From assembly GCF_029784165.1 (NCBI RefSeq), contig NC_073696.1, positions 111,570,665 to 111,634,664 on the forward strand: a stretch of 64,000 nucleotides of DNA, in the 5' to 3' direction. The translations under genes and the position numbers were made by a program. This document shows, piece by piece, positions 1 to 10,347 of the stretch. Numbering within the stretch: the first letter of the stretch is position 1; each line of letters opens with the position of its first letter. Origin of the DNA: Wyeomyia smithii (lineage: Eukaryota; Arthropoda; Insecta; Diptera; Culicidae). The notes under the pieces are model-generated. The model made no database searches and was not told where the DNA came from. It saw only the letters and a program-made list of their open reading frames with translations.

Positions 1-346
1 CTAGTACAATTCCTGCTCCGTTAAAGTTAGCCCCTACTTTGAATCTCCTCGCTAGTGCACCCTACCAAATTAATGTTTTTTCCGCTCCACAAATGTTTAG
101 TGAAATTATTTATGTTTTAGTCAACAAACTTAGGTACAAACGAATGTCTTCAACCTATCGACCATTTTTTATCACTTTCGAGCTAAAAAATGCTCGATCA
201 AACCATTACGTAATGCCAGTTTTGCTCGAAGATCAACTGCAATAATACGCCATCTACTCGTTCCGAGCTCGAATCGAAATCGGCAATGTCAAATGTGGTC
301 GAAACGAACAGAAATCAGTCGAAACGAAATGCGCAATGCCACCCCA
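1..346. other. No recognised gene
   Basis: AT-rich sequence. I see no open frame with a recognisable motif and no terminal repeats. A run of tcgaaacgaa-like words around 250-330 gives it weak internal repetition just before the SINE-like repeat. Confidence 0.4.
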
Positions 347-650
347 GGGTTCGAATCCCAACGCCGACATAGGTGTCGATGGTTGTGAGGTGGCGTGATC
401 CACTCACAACCAACTCAACTAGTCTAGATTCAATTCTAGCCGACACCGGGAGATTTTATGAGGCGAAAAATCTCTGGGATCACGCCTTCCATCGCATGAG
501 GAAGTAAAGCCGTTGGCGCCGGGCCGTTAATCAACGGGTTGTAAGTTAGGGTCCTGAGTGGAGCCGCTTCCCCGGGCGTCGGTGATTGGCACAACAAAAG
601 TGGCGGAACTAGACCGATGGAAAATAAGCGAGAATAAAAAAACTAAAAGT
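347..650 (+). repeat. SINE-like tRNA-related repeat, copy 1
   Basis: It contains a good match to an RNA polymerase III B box, ggttcgaatcc, at 348-358. A GC-richer body follows and the repeat ends in an A-rich tail, aaaataagcgagaataaa, near 621-640. A second copy at 12674-12778 shares the B box, the gacataNgtgtcgatgg stretch and the same tail but lacks the middle. The shared head and tail with a variable body fit a tRNA-derived SINE. I cannot see a convincing A box upstream, so the 5' end is uncertain. Confidence 0.5.
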
Positions 651-860
651 TGAACTCTGTGGTTAGGTATGTGACTTTTTTTTTTTTGAGTTTAAATGTG
701 ATGTCACACTCAAGATAACCCCCCCTCCCCCATAAGTCACAAAATGTCACAATAATTGAAACCCCCTCCCCCACTGAATGCGTGACATCATTAATGGATG
801 GTCCCTAATAGGGGACAGCTACATTTTTGCATGAAAATATAGCGTGTGACATCTTTTTAT
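651..860. repeat. MITE-like fragment with C-runs
   Basis: This stretch has two C-rich tracts (cccccctccccc near 719 and 762) and several tgtgac/gtgacatc words. It runs to tggatggtccctaa near 797-812. Read in reverse this is ttagggaccatcca, the same general design as the MITE ends at 24898 and 61261 (a G-run followed by gt(t/c)ca and attacg). Only one end is clear, so this is probably a damaged copy. Confidence 0.35.
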
Positions 861-949
861 TCAGGATTTTTCATCAAGAATCTTAGTAGAGAGTTATTTC
901 AAAATACTATCTGCATTGGTTATATACGGAATAACCTGGATACCCACTA

Positions 950-1745
950 ATTGGAGAAAAACGAGACTCTCGAGAGTGATCTTCATACCAAAGGCAGGGA
1001 AGCGCAACAAAACACTTCATGCCAAAGGCTGGGATGCGCGACAAAACACTTCCAAAAACCTTCAGACCATTCAGCTGAAATGCACATGTTGAATATGTCA
1101 TTGGTAAGGCTACAAGTGCTCTTCGGGCGTGCAGCAAAGCCATAGGCAGGAATTGTGATCTATTGGATGTACCAGACAATAAAAAGATTAAAAATAAACT
1201 ATGCCTCGCTAGTATCGAGGTCCAAGAATAAGCTTGGCAGAATGCAAAGGCTAATTTGTAATGCAACTACTGGAGCAATGCATATTGCTCCATCAAAAGC
1301 CTTAGATGCAATTCTGCATCTGTTACCACTCTATCAGGAAGAACCACTAGAGGCGGAAAAAAGTACATTGAAACTAATACGCCACAAAGAAGTATCTGAG
1401 GGAGATCTGAGAGGCCAGTTAGCAATCCTTGAAGATTTTCAGCTAAGCAAACCTATACTAGATAACGAAGATTGGATGGAAACTAAACCAAACTTTGAAT
1501 TTGGAAACAAGGAGGCCCGAATACTCGACAAGGCTCTGTCGTTTTCTACACAGACGGCTCAAAAATGAACCATTCAACAGGAGCTGGTATTAATGGTCCA
1601 GGAATAAGTATTTCGGTTTACAGTGTTCCAGACTGAAACATTCGCAATTTTTAAATGTGCACAATTCTGTTTGGCTAGGAAGTATAAGCATCTCCGATAG
1701 CCAAGCAGCACTTAACGAATAAGATAAGTGTGATTTGTGAAAGTT
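950..1745 (+). pseudogene. Non-LTR retrotransposon ORF2 remnant (RT thumb and RNase H)
   Basis: An open stretch (1155-1568) encodes KLGRMQRLICNATTGAM, typical of the region after the RT domain in R1/LOA/I-type ORF2 proteins. It is followed by an acidic linker with NEDWMETKPNFE. In a second frame from about 1540 it reads into an RNase H start, FYTDGSKMNHSTGAGI, which carries the first catalytic Asp, and then SDSQAALN near 1700. Stops and frame changes break it. The RT catalytic core and endonuclease are absent, so it is truncated at both ends. It is not the same family as the I element downstream: the sequences differ throughout. Placement among R1, LOA and I clades is not decided. Confidence 0.65.
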
Positions 1746-2288
1746 TAGAATATGGGTTTTACTGCTAATTGCGATCTTGTGCTTTGATTTTCCGATATTT
1801 CTAGCTTTTGAGCAGATGTTTTGAATACTACATCCTTATTATGACTAGTTGGGCAGTTTTTTTTAACAAATTCAAGACTATATTTTGGCAAATATGGATG
1901 GTTGCATTTTTTTAAATCCTCAAGGCTTTGTATGTATGTAACTTTGCGAATTTTTCTATTAAATAGGTTACTATTACATGGAGAAAAAAGAGAGAATCGA
2001 CGTGAAACGCGAAACGCACGTTTGCGTCGATGGGCGAGCCTAGATTTGCGATTCATAACAAAAAAGATACTCATCGTTCGCCTTCGTAACGAGTTAACTT
2101 CGCGCGCAACATTGTTCGATTTGGTCACTTACCATGGTGACCTATACCTTTCCTTTTCGTCGCAGTCGTGGAAATGCAAAGGTAAACTCGGTCTCCGACA
2201 ACAACGATTGTTACACTTCCTTCCTTACAACATCCATCCTAACCCTAACGATCGTAAGGACGTGTCCGGCGCCGTTATCGATCTATAC
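1746..2288. other. Repeat-like flank of the I-element insertion
   Basis: No gene recognised. The stretch at about 2225-2300 (ccctaacgatcgtaaggac and following) resembles 12080-12135 (ccctaacaaccataaggac, then a similar ccatctttacaag). The I element therefore seems to have landed in an older dispersed repeat. The minus-strand frame across 1745-2128 has no family resemblance and is probably chance. Confidence 0.4.
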
Positions 2289-2300
2289 AAAGCGGTACAC
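2289..2300. repeat. 5' target-site duplication of the I element
   Basis: aaagcggtacac here recurs directly after the A-tail of the element at 9259-9270. The exact length is 10 to 12 bp because the A residues merge with the poly(A). Sequence beyond each copy differs (tcattctg here, ccaacgca at the 3' side), which fixes the insertion edges. Confidence 0.85.
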
Positions 2301-2597
2301 TCATTCTGTGCCGAACACGCATCAGCATCGGTTGTGTTCCAAAATCGCTCCGATAAATTTCAATACGTGTGTGCAAGTGGTGGCATTTTTTGACCGGTCC
2401 CGGTGTCTTTTGTCTAGATTGCTGTGTCGCAAGGTCAAGCGCCTTTGTGTTACTGTGTCGCTTTGTAGCTGCCTGCTGTCGAACGATTTGGTGGTGAGTG
2501 CAGTGTACTCCTGTGGACGTTTATCCAACACGAAGGAGAGAAGGAAAGGAAGGTACGTGCTTCTTGTCTGTCCCATCGGCGCGCTAGTTTTAGCGCG

Positions 2598-3912
2598 ATG
2601 GATGTAGATCCCCCACCTCCCGCACCTCCATCCTCGAATCCCCTCGACCCTGTCCCTCCTGCCCCCTCTCCTTATATTAATTCCTCAGCTCCCCCACGTG
2701 TCAGATTGTATCCAGATGGATCGACTCTTCCGGTGGCAGTTTACCTCAGGCCTAAGGCGGGGCCGAAATCGAAATCTTTAAACATTCTACAGATTTCGAA
2801 AGACCTGACGTCAAACTTTAAAGCTATGACTGAAATTTTAAAAATCAGGCCGAACAAGCTCCGTGTCGTGGTCAATGACCTTAAAGAGGCCAACGATATA
2901 GCTTGCTCCGAGCTCTTAACACGGGAATACCGTGTCTATGTACCCGCTAGAGATGTGGAGATCGACGGTGTCGTGACCGATTCGAGTTTTTTCGTGGAGT
3001 GTATATTGAAAAGTGCTAAAGGGTGCTTCAAGAACAGCACATGTCCCGATGCGAAGGTGCTCGTCAGACTCGTTTCGAGTTACGTTCGCCGGGTCTGCAC
3101 TACCAAGCCACATCTCGATCCACCGGGTTCGTCTCCCTGTGAGGCTCTACGTGCCCCGCGTCATGAACTGCCTGAATTGCAAGCAGTTAGGCCACACAGC
3201 CGCCTACTGCTGCAATAAGGCACATTGTGGCAAGTGTGGGGAGTCTCATGCGGAAGATTCTTGCAGTGTTAACGCTGAAAAGTGTATTCACTGCGGGGAA
3301 AATCTGCATGAGCTCTCGACATGTGCGGTGTACATGCAGCGCAGGGATAAAATGAAACGGTCTCTCAAAGAGCGTTCAAAGCGTTCCTACGCTGACATGC
3401 TGAAGAAGACCGTTACCACTTCTCCCGTTACTTCGAACCCCTTCGATCTGTTGTCCTCTGATGAAACCGATTCTGACGATTCACCAGCGGGAACATCCTA
3501 TGCCAATCCTGGGGAGTCTAGAAAGAGGAAAAATATTTCCTCTCCTAAACTTCCCAGAAAAGGTCCTAAGATTTCCCAAAGTGAAATGAATGGTACAAAC
3601 AAACCTAAAAGTGCAGCGGAAAAACCGAAGCAAACTCCTCCTGGGCTTGCAAATTTAAAGTCCCAGAAGGAGTTCCCAGCAATTCCTGGAACATCTTAAA
3701 CCCCAGTTGTTCCTTTTGCACATCCAGTGGAAAAATCAAATGCTGGACTGGTGAAATTTTCTGACATTGTGAACTGGATTTTTGAAACTTTCAATGTACC
3801 CGATCCAATTAAAATTTTTCTTACAGCATTCCTCCCAACAGTTAGAACATTTTTGAAGCAGTTGACTGCTCAATGGCCCCTCCTTGCAGCGATCGTATCC
3901 TTCGATGCCTAA
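2598..3912 (+). pseudogene. I-element ORF1 (gag-like RNA-binding protein), frameshifted
   Basis: The start ATG at 2598 opens a proline-rich N-terminus (MDVDPPPPAPP). The first frame runs to about 3060-3080. Homology then continues in the next frame with DSFRVTFAGSALP and LPVRLYVPRVMNCLNC, so a small indel (+1 in effect) lies near 3060-3075. Three Cys-rich knuckles follow at roughly 3168-3330: CLNCKQLGHTAAYCC, CGKCGESHAEDSC and CIHCGENLHELSTC. These are expected to bind element RNA. A TAA at 3697-3699 interrupts the frame, but the same frame resumes with a hydrophobic C-terminal segment (VKFSDIVNWIFETFNVP) and ends at TAA 3910-3912. So there are two lesions: one indel and one nonsense codon. 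Function is inferred from the family, where ORF1p coats the RNA. Confidence 0.8.
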
Positions 3913-4156
3913 TTCATCTGCTAATCTGAAGGATTCTATCTCTGTCTTACAGTGGAATTGTAGAAGTATTTTACCAAAACTTGATTCGTTGAAAGTTTTG
4001 ATAAATAAAAACAAATGCGATGCATTTTCCCTTTGTGAAACTTGGCTTACTTCAAATATTGATCTCAACTTCCATGATTTTAATATTATTCGCCTTGATC
4101 GAGACACCCCATATGGAGGAGTACTTTTAGGAATTAAACAGTGCTATTCTTTCTGA
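3905..4156 (+). pseudogene. I-element ORF2, N-terminal endonuclease fragment
   Basis: The ATG at 3905 overlaps the ORF1 stop (ATGCCTAA), which suggests coupled termination-reinitiation. It gives MPNSSANLKDSISVLQWNCR, the usual start of an APE-type endonuclease with its metal-binding Asn. LCETWL follows, with the catalytic Glu. The frame ends abruptly at a TGA (4154-4156) created exactly where the duplicated RT segment begins. The remaining endonuclease motifs lie 1.2 kb downstream in another frame, so no whole endonuclease can be made from this locus. Confidence 0.85.
4069..4154 (+). repeat. 86 bp direct repeat, left copy
   Basis: Bases 4069-4154 recur at 5271-5356 with one difference (gaatt against ggatt near 4127/5329). 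The two copies flank the inserted RT segment. They encode the same endonuclease stretch, FHDFNIIRLDRDTPYGG. The offset between copies is 1,202 bp. Confidence 0.9.
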
Positions 4157-5270
4157 TCACAACTCTTATAGGCCGATTGCAATGCTATCCTGTATCCGGA
4201 AATTGATGGAAAAAATGATACTCCGTCGTTTAGACCACTGGGTCGAATCAAATGGTCTACTATCAGATACTCAATTTGGCTTCCGCCGTGCCAAAGGGAC
4301 GAATGATTGTCTTGCGTTGCTTTCAACAGATATTCAGTTGGCGTATGCTCGCAAAGAACAAATGGCGTCTGCGTTCTTGGACATTAAGGGGGCTTTTGAT
4401 TCCGTTTCTATTGACATTCTTTCGGGTAAACTTCACCGACAAGGATTTTCTCCAATTTTGAACAATTTTTTGCACAATTTGTTGTCCGAAAAGCATATGC
4501 ATTTTACGCACGGCGATTTGGCAACTTTTCGCATTTGCTACATGGGTCTTCCCCAGGGCTCATGTTTAAGCCCCCTTCTTTACAACTTTTATGTAAATGA
4601 CATCGACGAATGTCTGGCAAATTCATGCACGATAAGACAACTTGCAGACGACAGCGTAATCTCTGTCACAGGAGCCAAAGCTGCCGATTTGCAAGGACCA
4701 TTGCAAGATACCTTGGACAATTTGTCTGCTTGGGCTTTACAGCTAGGTATCGAATTCTCTCCGGAGAAGACTGAGATAGTAGTTTTTTCTAGGAAGCATG
4801 AACCTGCTCAGCTTCAAACACAATTAATGGGTAAAACGATTTCTCAGGTTCTGGTACACAAATATCTTGGTGTCTGGTTCGACTCTAAAGGCACCTGGGG
4901 TTGTCACGTGAGGTATCTGATGAAAAAATGGCAACAAAGAGTGAATTTTTTTCGTACAATAACCGGACAATGGTGGGGAGCCCATCCAGGAGACCTTATA
5001 AGACTTTACCAAACAACGATATTGTCTGTTATTGAATACGGGTGTTTCTGCTTCCGCTCCGCAGCAAACACACATTTGATCAAACTGGAACGAATACAAT
5101 ATCGTTGTTTGCGTATCGCCTTAGGTTGCATGCAGTCGACCCATACGATGAGTTTGGAGGTCTTAGCTGGGGTACTACCATTGAAAAACCGCTTCTGGAG
5201 CCTGTCTTCTCGTATTCTTATCAAATGTGAGGTCTTGAACCGTCCCGTGATTGAAAATTTTGAAAGGTTA
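4155..5270 (+). pseudogene. Duplicated RT segment of I-element ORF2
   Basis: This 1,116 bp block is collinear, without indels, with 6592-7707. By eye I count about 11 substitutions, roughly 1 percent. It holds most of the RT domain: SYRPIAML, the A motif FLDIKGAFDS, the B motif GLPQGSCLSPLLYNFY, an intact C motif LADDS (about 4644-4655) and KYLGVWFD, and stops within the thumb at NFER. It has no start codon of its own in context, no endonuclease and no RNase H. The left junction shares ttct between donor and recipient and the right junction shares one base. Because it keeps LADD while the long downstream frame has LAGD, it was copied from a better-preserved element, or before that mutation arose. 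Confidence 0.9.
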
Positions 5271-5356
5271 CTTCCATGATTTTAATATTATTCGCCTTGA
5301 TCGAGACACCCCATATGGAGGAGTACTTTTAGGGATTAAACAGTGCTATTCTTTCT
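5271..5356 (+). repeat. 86 bp direct repeat, right copy
   Basis: Right-hand partner of 4069-4154. From 5357 on the endonuclease sequence carries on normally (YRINLPSIPG), so this copy marks re-entry into the normal element. Confidence 0.9.
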
Positions 5357-8300
5357 ATCGTATTAACCTCCCCTCGATTCCAGGCATCGAAGTTGTCGCA
5401 TGTCAAATGACAATACAAGGTAAAGAGCTTTGTATTGCCTCAATATATATTCCTCCCAGAGCACAGATTGGGCAACGGCTGCTCTTTGATTTAATAGAAC
5501 TTCTTCCCTCGCCACGTTTGATTTTGGGAGACTTCAACTCTCATGGTGTGGCTTGGGGTTCCCCTTACAATGATAACCGCTCCTCTTTAATCTATAACCT
5601 TTGCGATGACTTCGACATGACTATTTTAAACAACGGTGAAATGACACGTATCCCGAAACCTCCAGCGCGCCCAAGCGCTTTGGACCTATCCTTATGTTCG
5701 ACGTCGCTACGGTTGGATTGCACATGGAAGGTAATCCTCGGTCCTCACGGTAGCGACCATTTGCCTATTCTTATTTCAATTACTAACGGATCAACTCGCA
5801 TGCGACCAATTGACATTCCGTATGACCCCACACGGAATGTCGATTGGAAGTTATACGAGGAAATGATTTCAGAAGCGGTCGAGTCGATTCAACATCATCC
5901 ACCACTTGAAGAATACAACCTCCTCGCGGGCTTGATTCTCGATGCCGCGTTGCAAGCCCAAACGAAGAAATATCCCGGCGTAACGATCAAAGAACGGCCT
6001 CCAACTCCGTGGTGGGACAAAGAGTGCTCCGATGTCTACACGCAAAGATCCGACGCGTTTTTGGCCTTCCAGAAGGGAGGTATACCTGGCGACTATATAC
6101 GGTATTCGGAGCTTGATACCAAGCTTAAAAGCTTGGCTAAAGCAAAGAAACGTGGATATTGGCGTAGGTTCGTGAACGAGACGTCGAGGGAGGCATCGAT
6201 GAGCACTCTTTGGAACACAGCCCGAAGAATGCGGAATCGCGTAACGGTCAACGAAAGCGAGGAGTCTTCAAGTCGGTGGATATTTGATTTTGCCAGGAAA
6301 GTATGTCCGGACTCTGTTCCTGAGCAAAATATTGTTCGCGATGCGTCTCCGGGCCACGAGGCGATAGAATCACCTTTTACGATGGCAGAATTTTCAGTTG
6401 CCCTCCTGTCTTGTAACAATAAGGCGCCTGGGTTAGATAGAATCAAATTCAACTTGTTGAAGAATCTACCCGGCAATGCCAAGAGGCGCTTGTTGAACTT
6501 GTTCAATAAGTTCCTGGAGCAAAACATTGTACCGCAGGATTGGAGGCAAGTGAAGGTGATCGCCATCCAAAAACCAGGGAAACCAGCTTCTGATCACAAC
6601 TCTTATAGGCCGATTGCAATGCTATCCTGTATCCGGAAATTGATGGAAAAAATGATACTCCGTCGTTTAGACCACTGGGTCGAATCAAATGGTCTACTAT
6701 CAGATACTCAATTTGGCTTCCGCCGTGCCAAAGGGACGAATGATTGTCTTGCGTTGCTTTCAACAGATATTCAGCTGGCGTATGCTCGCAAAGAACAAAT
6801 GGCGTCTGCGTTCTTGGACATTAAGGGGGCTTTTGATTCCGTTTCTATTGACATTCTTTCGGGTAAACTTCACCGACAAGGATTTTCTCCAATTTTGAAC
6901 AATTTTTTGCACAATTTGTTGTCCGAAAAGCATATGCATTTTACGCACGGCGATTTGGCAACTTTTCGCATTAGCTACATGGGTCTTCCCCAGGGCTCAT
7001 GTTTAAGCCCCCTTCTTTACAACTTTTATGTAAATGACATCGACGAATGTCTGGCAAATTCATGCACGATAAGACAACTTGCAGGCGACAGCGTAATCTC
7101 TGTTACAGGAGCCAAAGCTGCCGATTTGCAAGGACCATTGCAAGATACCTTGGACAATTTGTCTGCTTGGGCTTTACAGCTAGGTATCGAATTCTCTCCG
7201 GAGAAGACTGAGATAGTAGTTTTTTCTAGGAAGCATGAACCTGCTCAGCTTCAAACACAATTAATGGGTAAAACGATTTCTCAGGTTCTGGTACACAAAT
7301 ATCTTGGTGTCTGGTTCGACTCTAAAGGCACCTGGGGTTGTCACGTGAGGTATCTGATGAAAAAATGGCAAAAAAGAGTGAATTTTTGTCGTACAATAAC
7401 CGGACAATGGTGGGGAGCCCATCCAGGAGACCTTATAAGGCTTTACCAAACAACGATATTGTCTGTTATTGAGTACGGGTGTTTCTGCTTCCGCTCCGCA
7501 GCAAACACACATTTGATCAAACTGGAGCGAATACAATATCGTTGTTTGCGTATCGCCTTGGGTTGCATGCAATCGACCCATACGATGAGTTTGGAGGTCT
7601 TAGCTGGGGTACTACCATTGAAAAACCGCTTCTGGAGCCTGTCTTCTCGTATTCTTATCAAATGTGAGGTCTTGAACCGTCCCGTGATTGAAAATTTTGA
7701 AAGGTTAATCGAACTCAATTCTCAAACCCGTTTTATGACATTGTATTTCAATCACATGTCCCAAAATATTAACCCTTCTTCAAATATTCCAAATCGTGTC
7801 AACTTATTAAATACTTCTGATTCTACTGTGTTTTTCGATACATCCATGACAGAAGAAACTCGTGGAATCCCGGATCATTTACGCGTGCAGCAGATCCCTA
7901 AAAAAATTTCCAATAAATATCGAAACATCAACTGCGACAATATGTACTACACTGACGGATCACTTCTTGATAGGTCCACTGGCTTCGGTATCTTCAATAA
8001 CAATTTAACCGTCTGCCATAAGCTCGATAATCCTGCTTCTGTTTACGTCGCAGAATTAGCTGCAATTCAGTACACCCTAGGGATTATCGAAAAAATGCCC
8101 ACGGACCATTATTTCATCTTTACGGATAGTCTCAGTTCCATTGAGGCTCTCCGATCGATGAAAGATGTTAAGCACTCTCCGTATTTTCTGGGGAAAATAC
8201 GGGAACATCTGAGTGCTTTATCCGAAAAACCGTTTCAGATTACCTTAGCGTGGGTCCCTTCTCACTGCTCGATACCGGCCAATGAGAAAGCGGACTCTTT

Positions 8301-8793
8301 GGCTAAGGTGGGCGCAACAAACGGTGAAATTTATGAAAGACCAATTGCTTTTAATGAATTTTTCGCATTTGTACGTCAGAATACGATCATCAGTTGGCAA
8401 AATTCTTGGACCAGAGGGGAACTGGGAAGGTGGTTACATGCCATTATACCCAAGGTATCGACCAATCCGTGGTTCAAGGGGTTGGATGTAGGTCGAGATT
8501 TCATTTGCGTGATGTCTCGGCTTATGTCCAATCACTATAGATTCGATGCGCATCTCCGTCGTATTGGGCTCGGGGAAGGTGGTATCTGTGCCTGTGGTGA
8601 AGGTTATCACGACATAGAGCACGTTGTTTGGTCATGCCCTGTCCACCGTGACGTCAGGTCTAAATTAGTAGCTTCCCTTGAGGCCGGAGGTAGACGGCCA
8701 GCTGTACCTGTTCGTGATGTCTTGGCGAGCCGTGACATACCCTACATGACCCTTATATACGTTTTCCTAAAATCCATCCATGCCCCAGTCTAG
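5271..8793 (+). pseudogene. I-element ORF2, main part: endonuclease remainder, RT, RNase H
   Basis: An uninterrupted frame covers, in order: the rest of the APE-type endonuclease (LILGDFNSHGVAWG near 5521; GSDHLPI near 5752); the pre-RT NNKAPGLDRI (about 6420); RT motif A FLDIKGAFDS (about 6814); B GLPQGS (about 6982); C LAGDS (7078-7092); and KYLGVWFD (about 7297). RNase H follows with all four acidic positions visible: YTDGS (7948), AELAAIQ, FTDSLSS and PSHCSIPANEKADSLAK. The C-terminal finger is CACGEGYHDIEHVVWSC. It ends at TAG 8791-8793. There is no native start here: the frame opens at the rearrangement junction. Glycine at 7084-7086 replaces the first Asp of the catalytic pair, so even if translated the RT should be inactive. 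Without the 1,202 bp block, ORF2 would be about 1,228 codons. Confidence 0.9.
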
Positions 8794-9258
8794 TCCCGTT
8801 CCCCTCCGTCTACACCCAACAAAACGACAAGAACACGTTTGAACCTTAAGCACAGATTTTGGAATCAGCAACTGCACCCCACTCGAATTCGCCACCTGAG
8901 GCCTTCAGTGATATCTTGGCTCAGCGGCACATACCATATAGCCACTTGAACACTAGCGAACAACAACAACGAACCATAACCAGCAACTAGACCCCGCACA
9001 ATACCTCCAGGACCCGAGGATACAAGCCCCTGCCCCAGCTCATGACATCGGCCATTCGAAGAGCACCAGACGACCCTTCAACAACAAAACACTGATTGAA
9101 AAATTCATGCTAGTTTTAAGTTAGACTTAATTTCAGCTCGTAGTCGGCAGCGAGGATAAAAAATTTGCTTTTAGTTTTTAAGTCACCAGATATAATTGGC
9201 GCCGTTAAACATTTAATTGTATTTGTGCCGTGTCAAATAAATGATATATGAGGAAAAA
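8794..9258 (+). other. I-element 3' UTR and poly(A) signal
   Basis: Non-coding sequence follows ORF2. AATAAA at 9236-9241 lies about 12 bases ahead of the A-tail (9254-9261, merging with the TSD). The UTR is where the element's RT would be expected to start target-primed synthesis. Confidence 0.75.
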
Positions 9259-9270
9259 AAAGCGGTACAC

Positions 9271-10190
9271 CCAACGCAAACGGGGAACATTTTATTACTT
9301 TAGGGCAATTTTTTATTACTTATTGTGTCTTAAGACTGCGCATTATACACAAAGAGTAATAACCGAAAAAAAAAAAACAAAAATTATGACGGCCACACGC
9401 TTGCATGTGTTTCTGCAGGAGAACATACAGCCAAGCACCGCAATACATGTGTTAGCAAGACTTCACCCGCTGCATTTGTATTGATGCAACGATCAGATTC
9501 ATTTTTATCCCCTTCATCCACACATAATCAGAATCTCAACCGTCAACCTCGAATGTCTAATTAGAAACACTTTCGTTTCGTCCCTCAGTGTTTACTTGAA
9601 AAGGAAATATGTAGTACTGTCTGACCAGAGTTGCCGAAGTTGCGAATTTTGTTCTGGATGGGCACGAGTTTTGTATTTAAAAACAGGTGCAAATGAGTTT
9701 CCATGAGCCAATGAGTATGTGTTTCAGATAGCTTGCAAGAAAGCGAATGTGTTTGTTTTTCTCTAACGCAGTTTACAGATCGTGATGTCATTTCAAGACG
9801 CATTTCAAGTCTTTGAAATCATCAACGTTTGCATAAACGGGTAAATGCTGCTTGGCAGCTCTTGTCATATTTTTTCTCTACTCTGCATACAACGAGCGAA
9901 CTAATACACGCACACCGGATGAATTGGAGATTGAACAAACTTGTAACATGTGCAACATATGCGACGGTGTGTGATTTTTTTTTTGACTTGAGATGGAAAG
10001 GGAGCAGTTTTCGACAGAAAAAATCTTGCATGTGGTTGAAACGACCATTATTAGACAGTCGTACTCCCGTAACACGTGCTAAATATATGACAGTATGCGT
10101 TGTTACTTGACTGGGGAAGAATTTTATTGCCTTTTAAGTAATAGATATGTTACCTTAAAGGCAATTTTGCTGTATTGCTTCTAAAGTAAT
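9271..10190. other. No recognised gene
   Basis: AT-rich sequence after the I-element insertion, with an A-run at 9367-9380 and scattered T-runs. Short frames on both strands near 9822-10110 overlap each other and show no motif. I see no terminal repeats. Confidence 0.35.
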
Positions 10191-10199
10191 AAGGAAAAG

Positions 10200-10347
10200 T
10201 TACTGCGTGTAGTTACTGAATTGTTGTGCACTAAAGACTAACTAATTCCAAGTAGCCATATACGTGGTTCCTTGTGCAACTTCACTCGCTCAGATCGATC
10301 ACGGAGGAGCAACTACGAAATGTGCGGTCGTCAAGCTCTAGTGTTCA
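10200..10347. repeat. Dispersed repeat, copy 1 (cggaggagcaact family)
   Basis: A block with ttgtgcaacttcactcgctc, atcacggaggagcaact and cgaaatgtgcggtcg recurs at 12140-12275 in the same orientation and at 58060-58150 inverted. Its copies abut other repeats. No coding capacity is seen and the family is not recognised. Confidence 0.6.

Larger units (their letters stand above)
2301..9258 (+). mobile_element. I-clade non-LTR retrotransposon, near full length, internally rearranged
   Basis: The element starts with tcattctgtg and ends in an AATAAA signal (9236-9241) and a short A-tail. It is bounded by a 10-12 bp duplication. A ~300 nt 5' UTR leads to ORF1 (gag-like, CCHC knuckles) and ORF2 (endonuclease, RT, RNase H, C-terminal CCHC-like finger). 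RNase H plus a gag of this kind points to the I clade (MosquI/I-like) rather than Jockey; this is motif-based. Total length is about 6.96 kb, of which 1,202 bp (4155-5356) is an extra block, so the unrearranged element would be about 5.76 kb. Intact ends and TSD suggest a fairly recent insertion, but ORF1 has a frameshift and a stop, ORF2 is split and the RT active site is altered. It is non-autonomous. Confidence 0.85.

Noticed and set aside
907..1266. Minus-strand frame of 119 codons
   Set aside because: It overlaps the plus-strand non-LTR remnant, which has recognisable motifs; the minus frame has none.
1745..2128. Minus-strand 127-codon frame
   Set aside because: Basic, low-information translation without a motif, overlapping a plus-strand frame of similar length.
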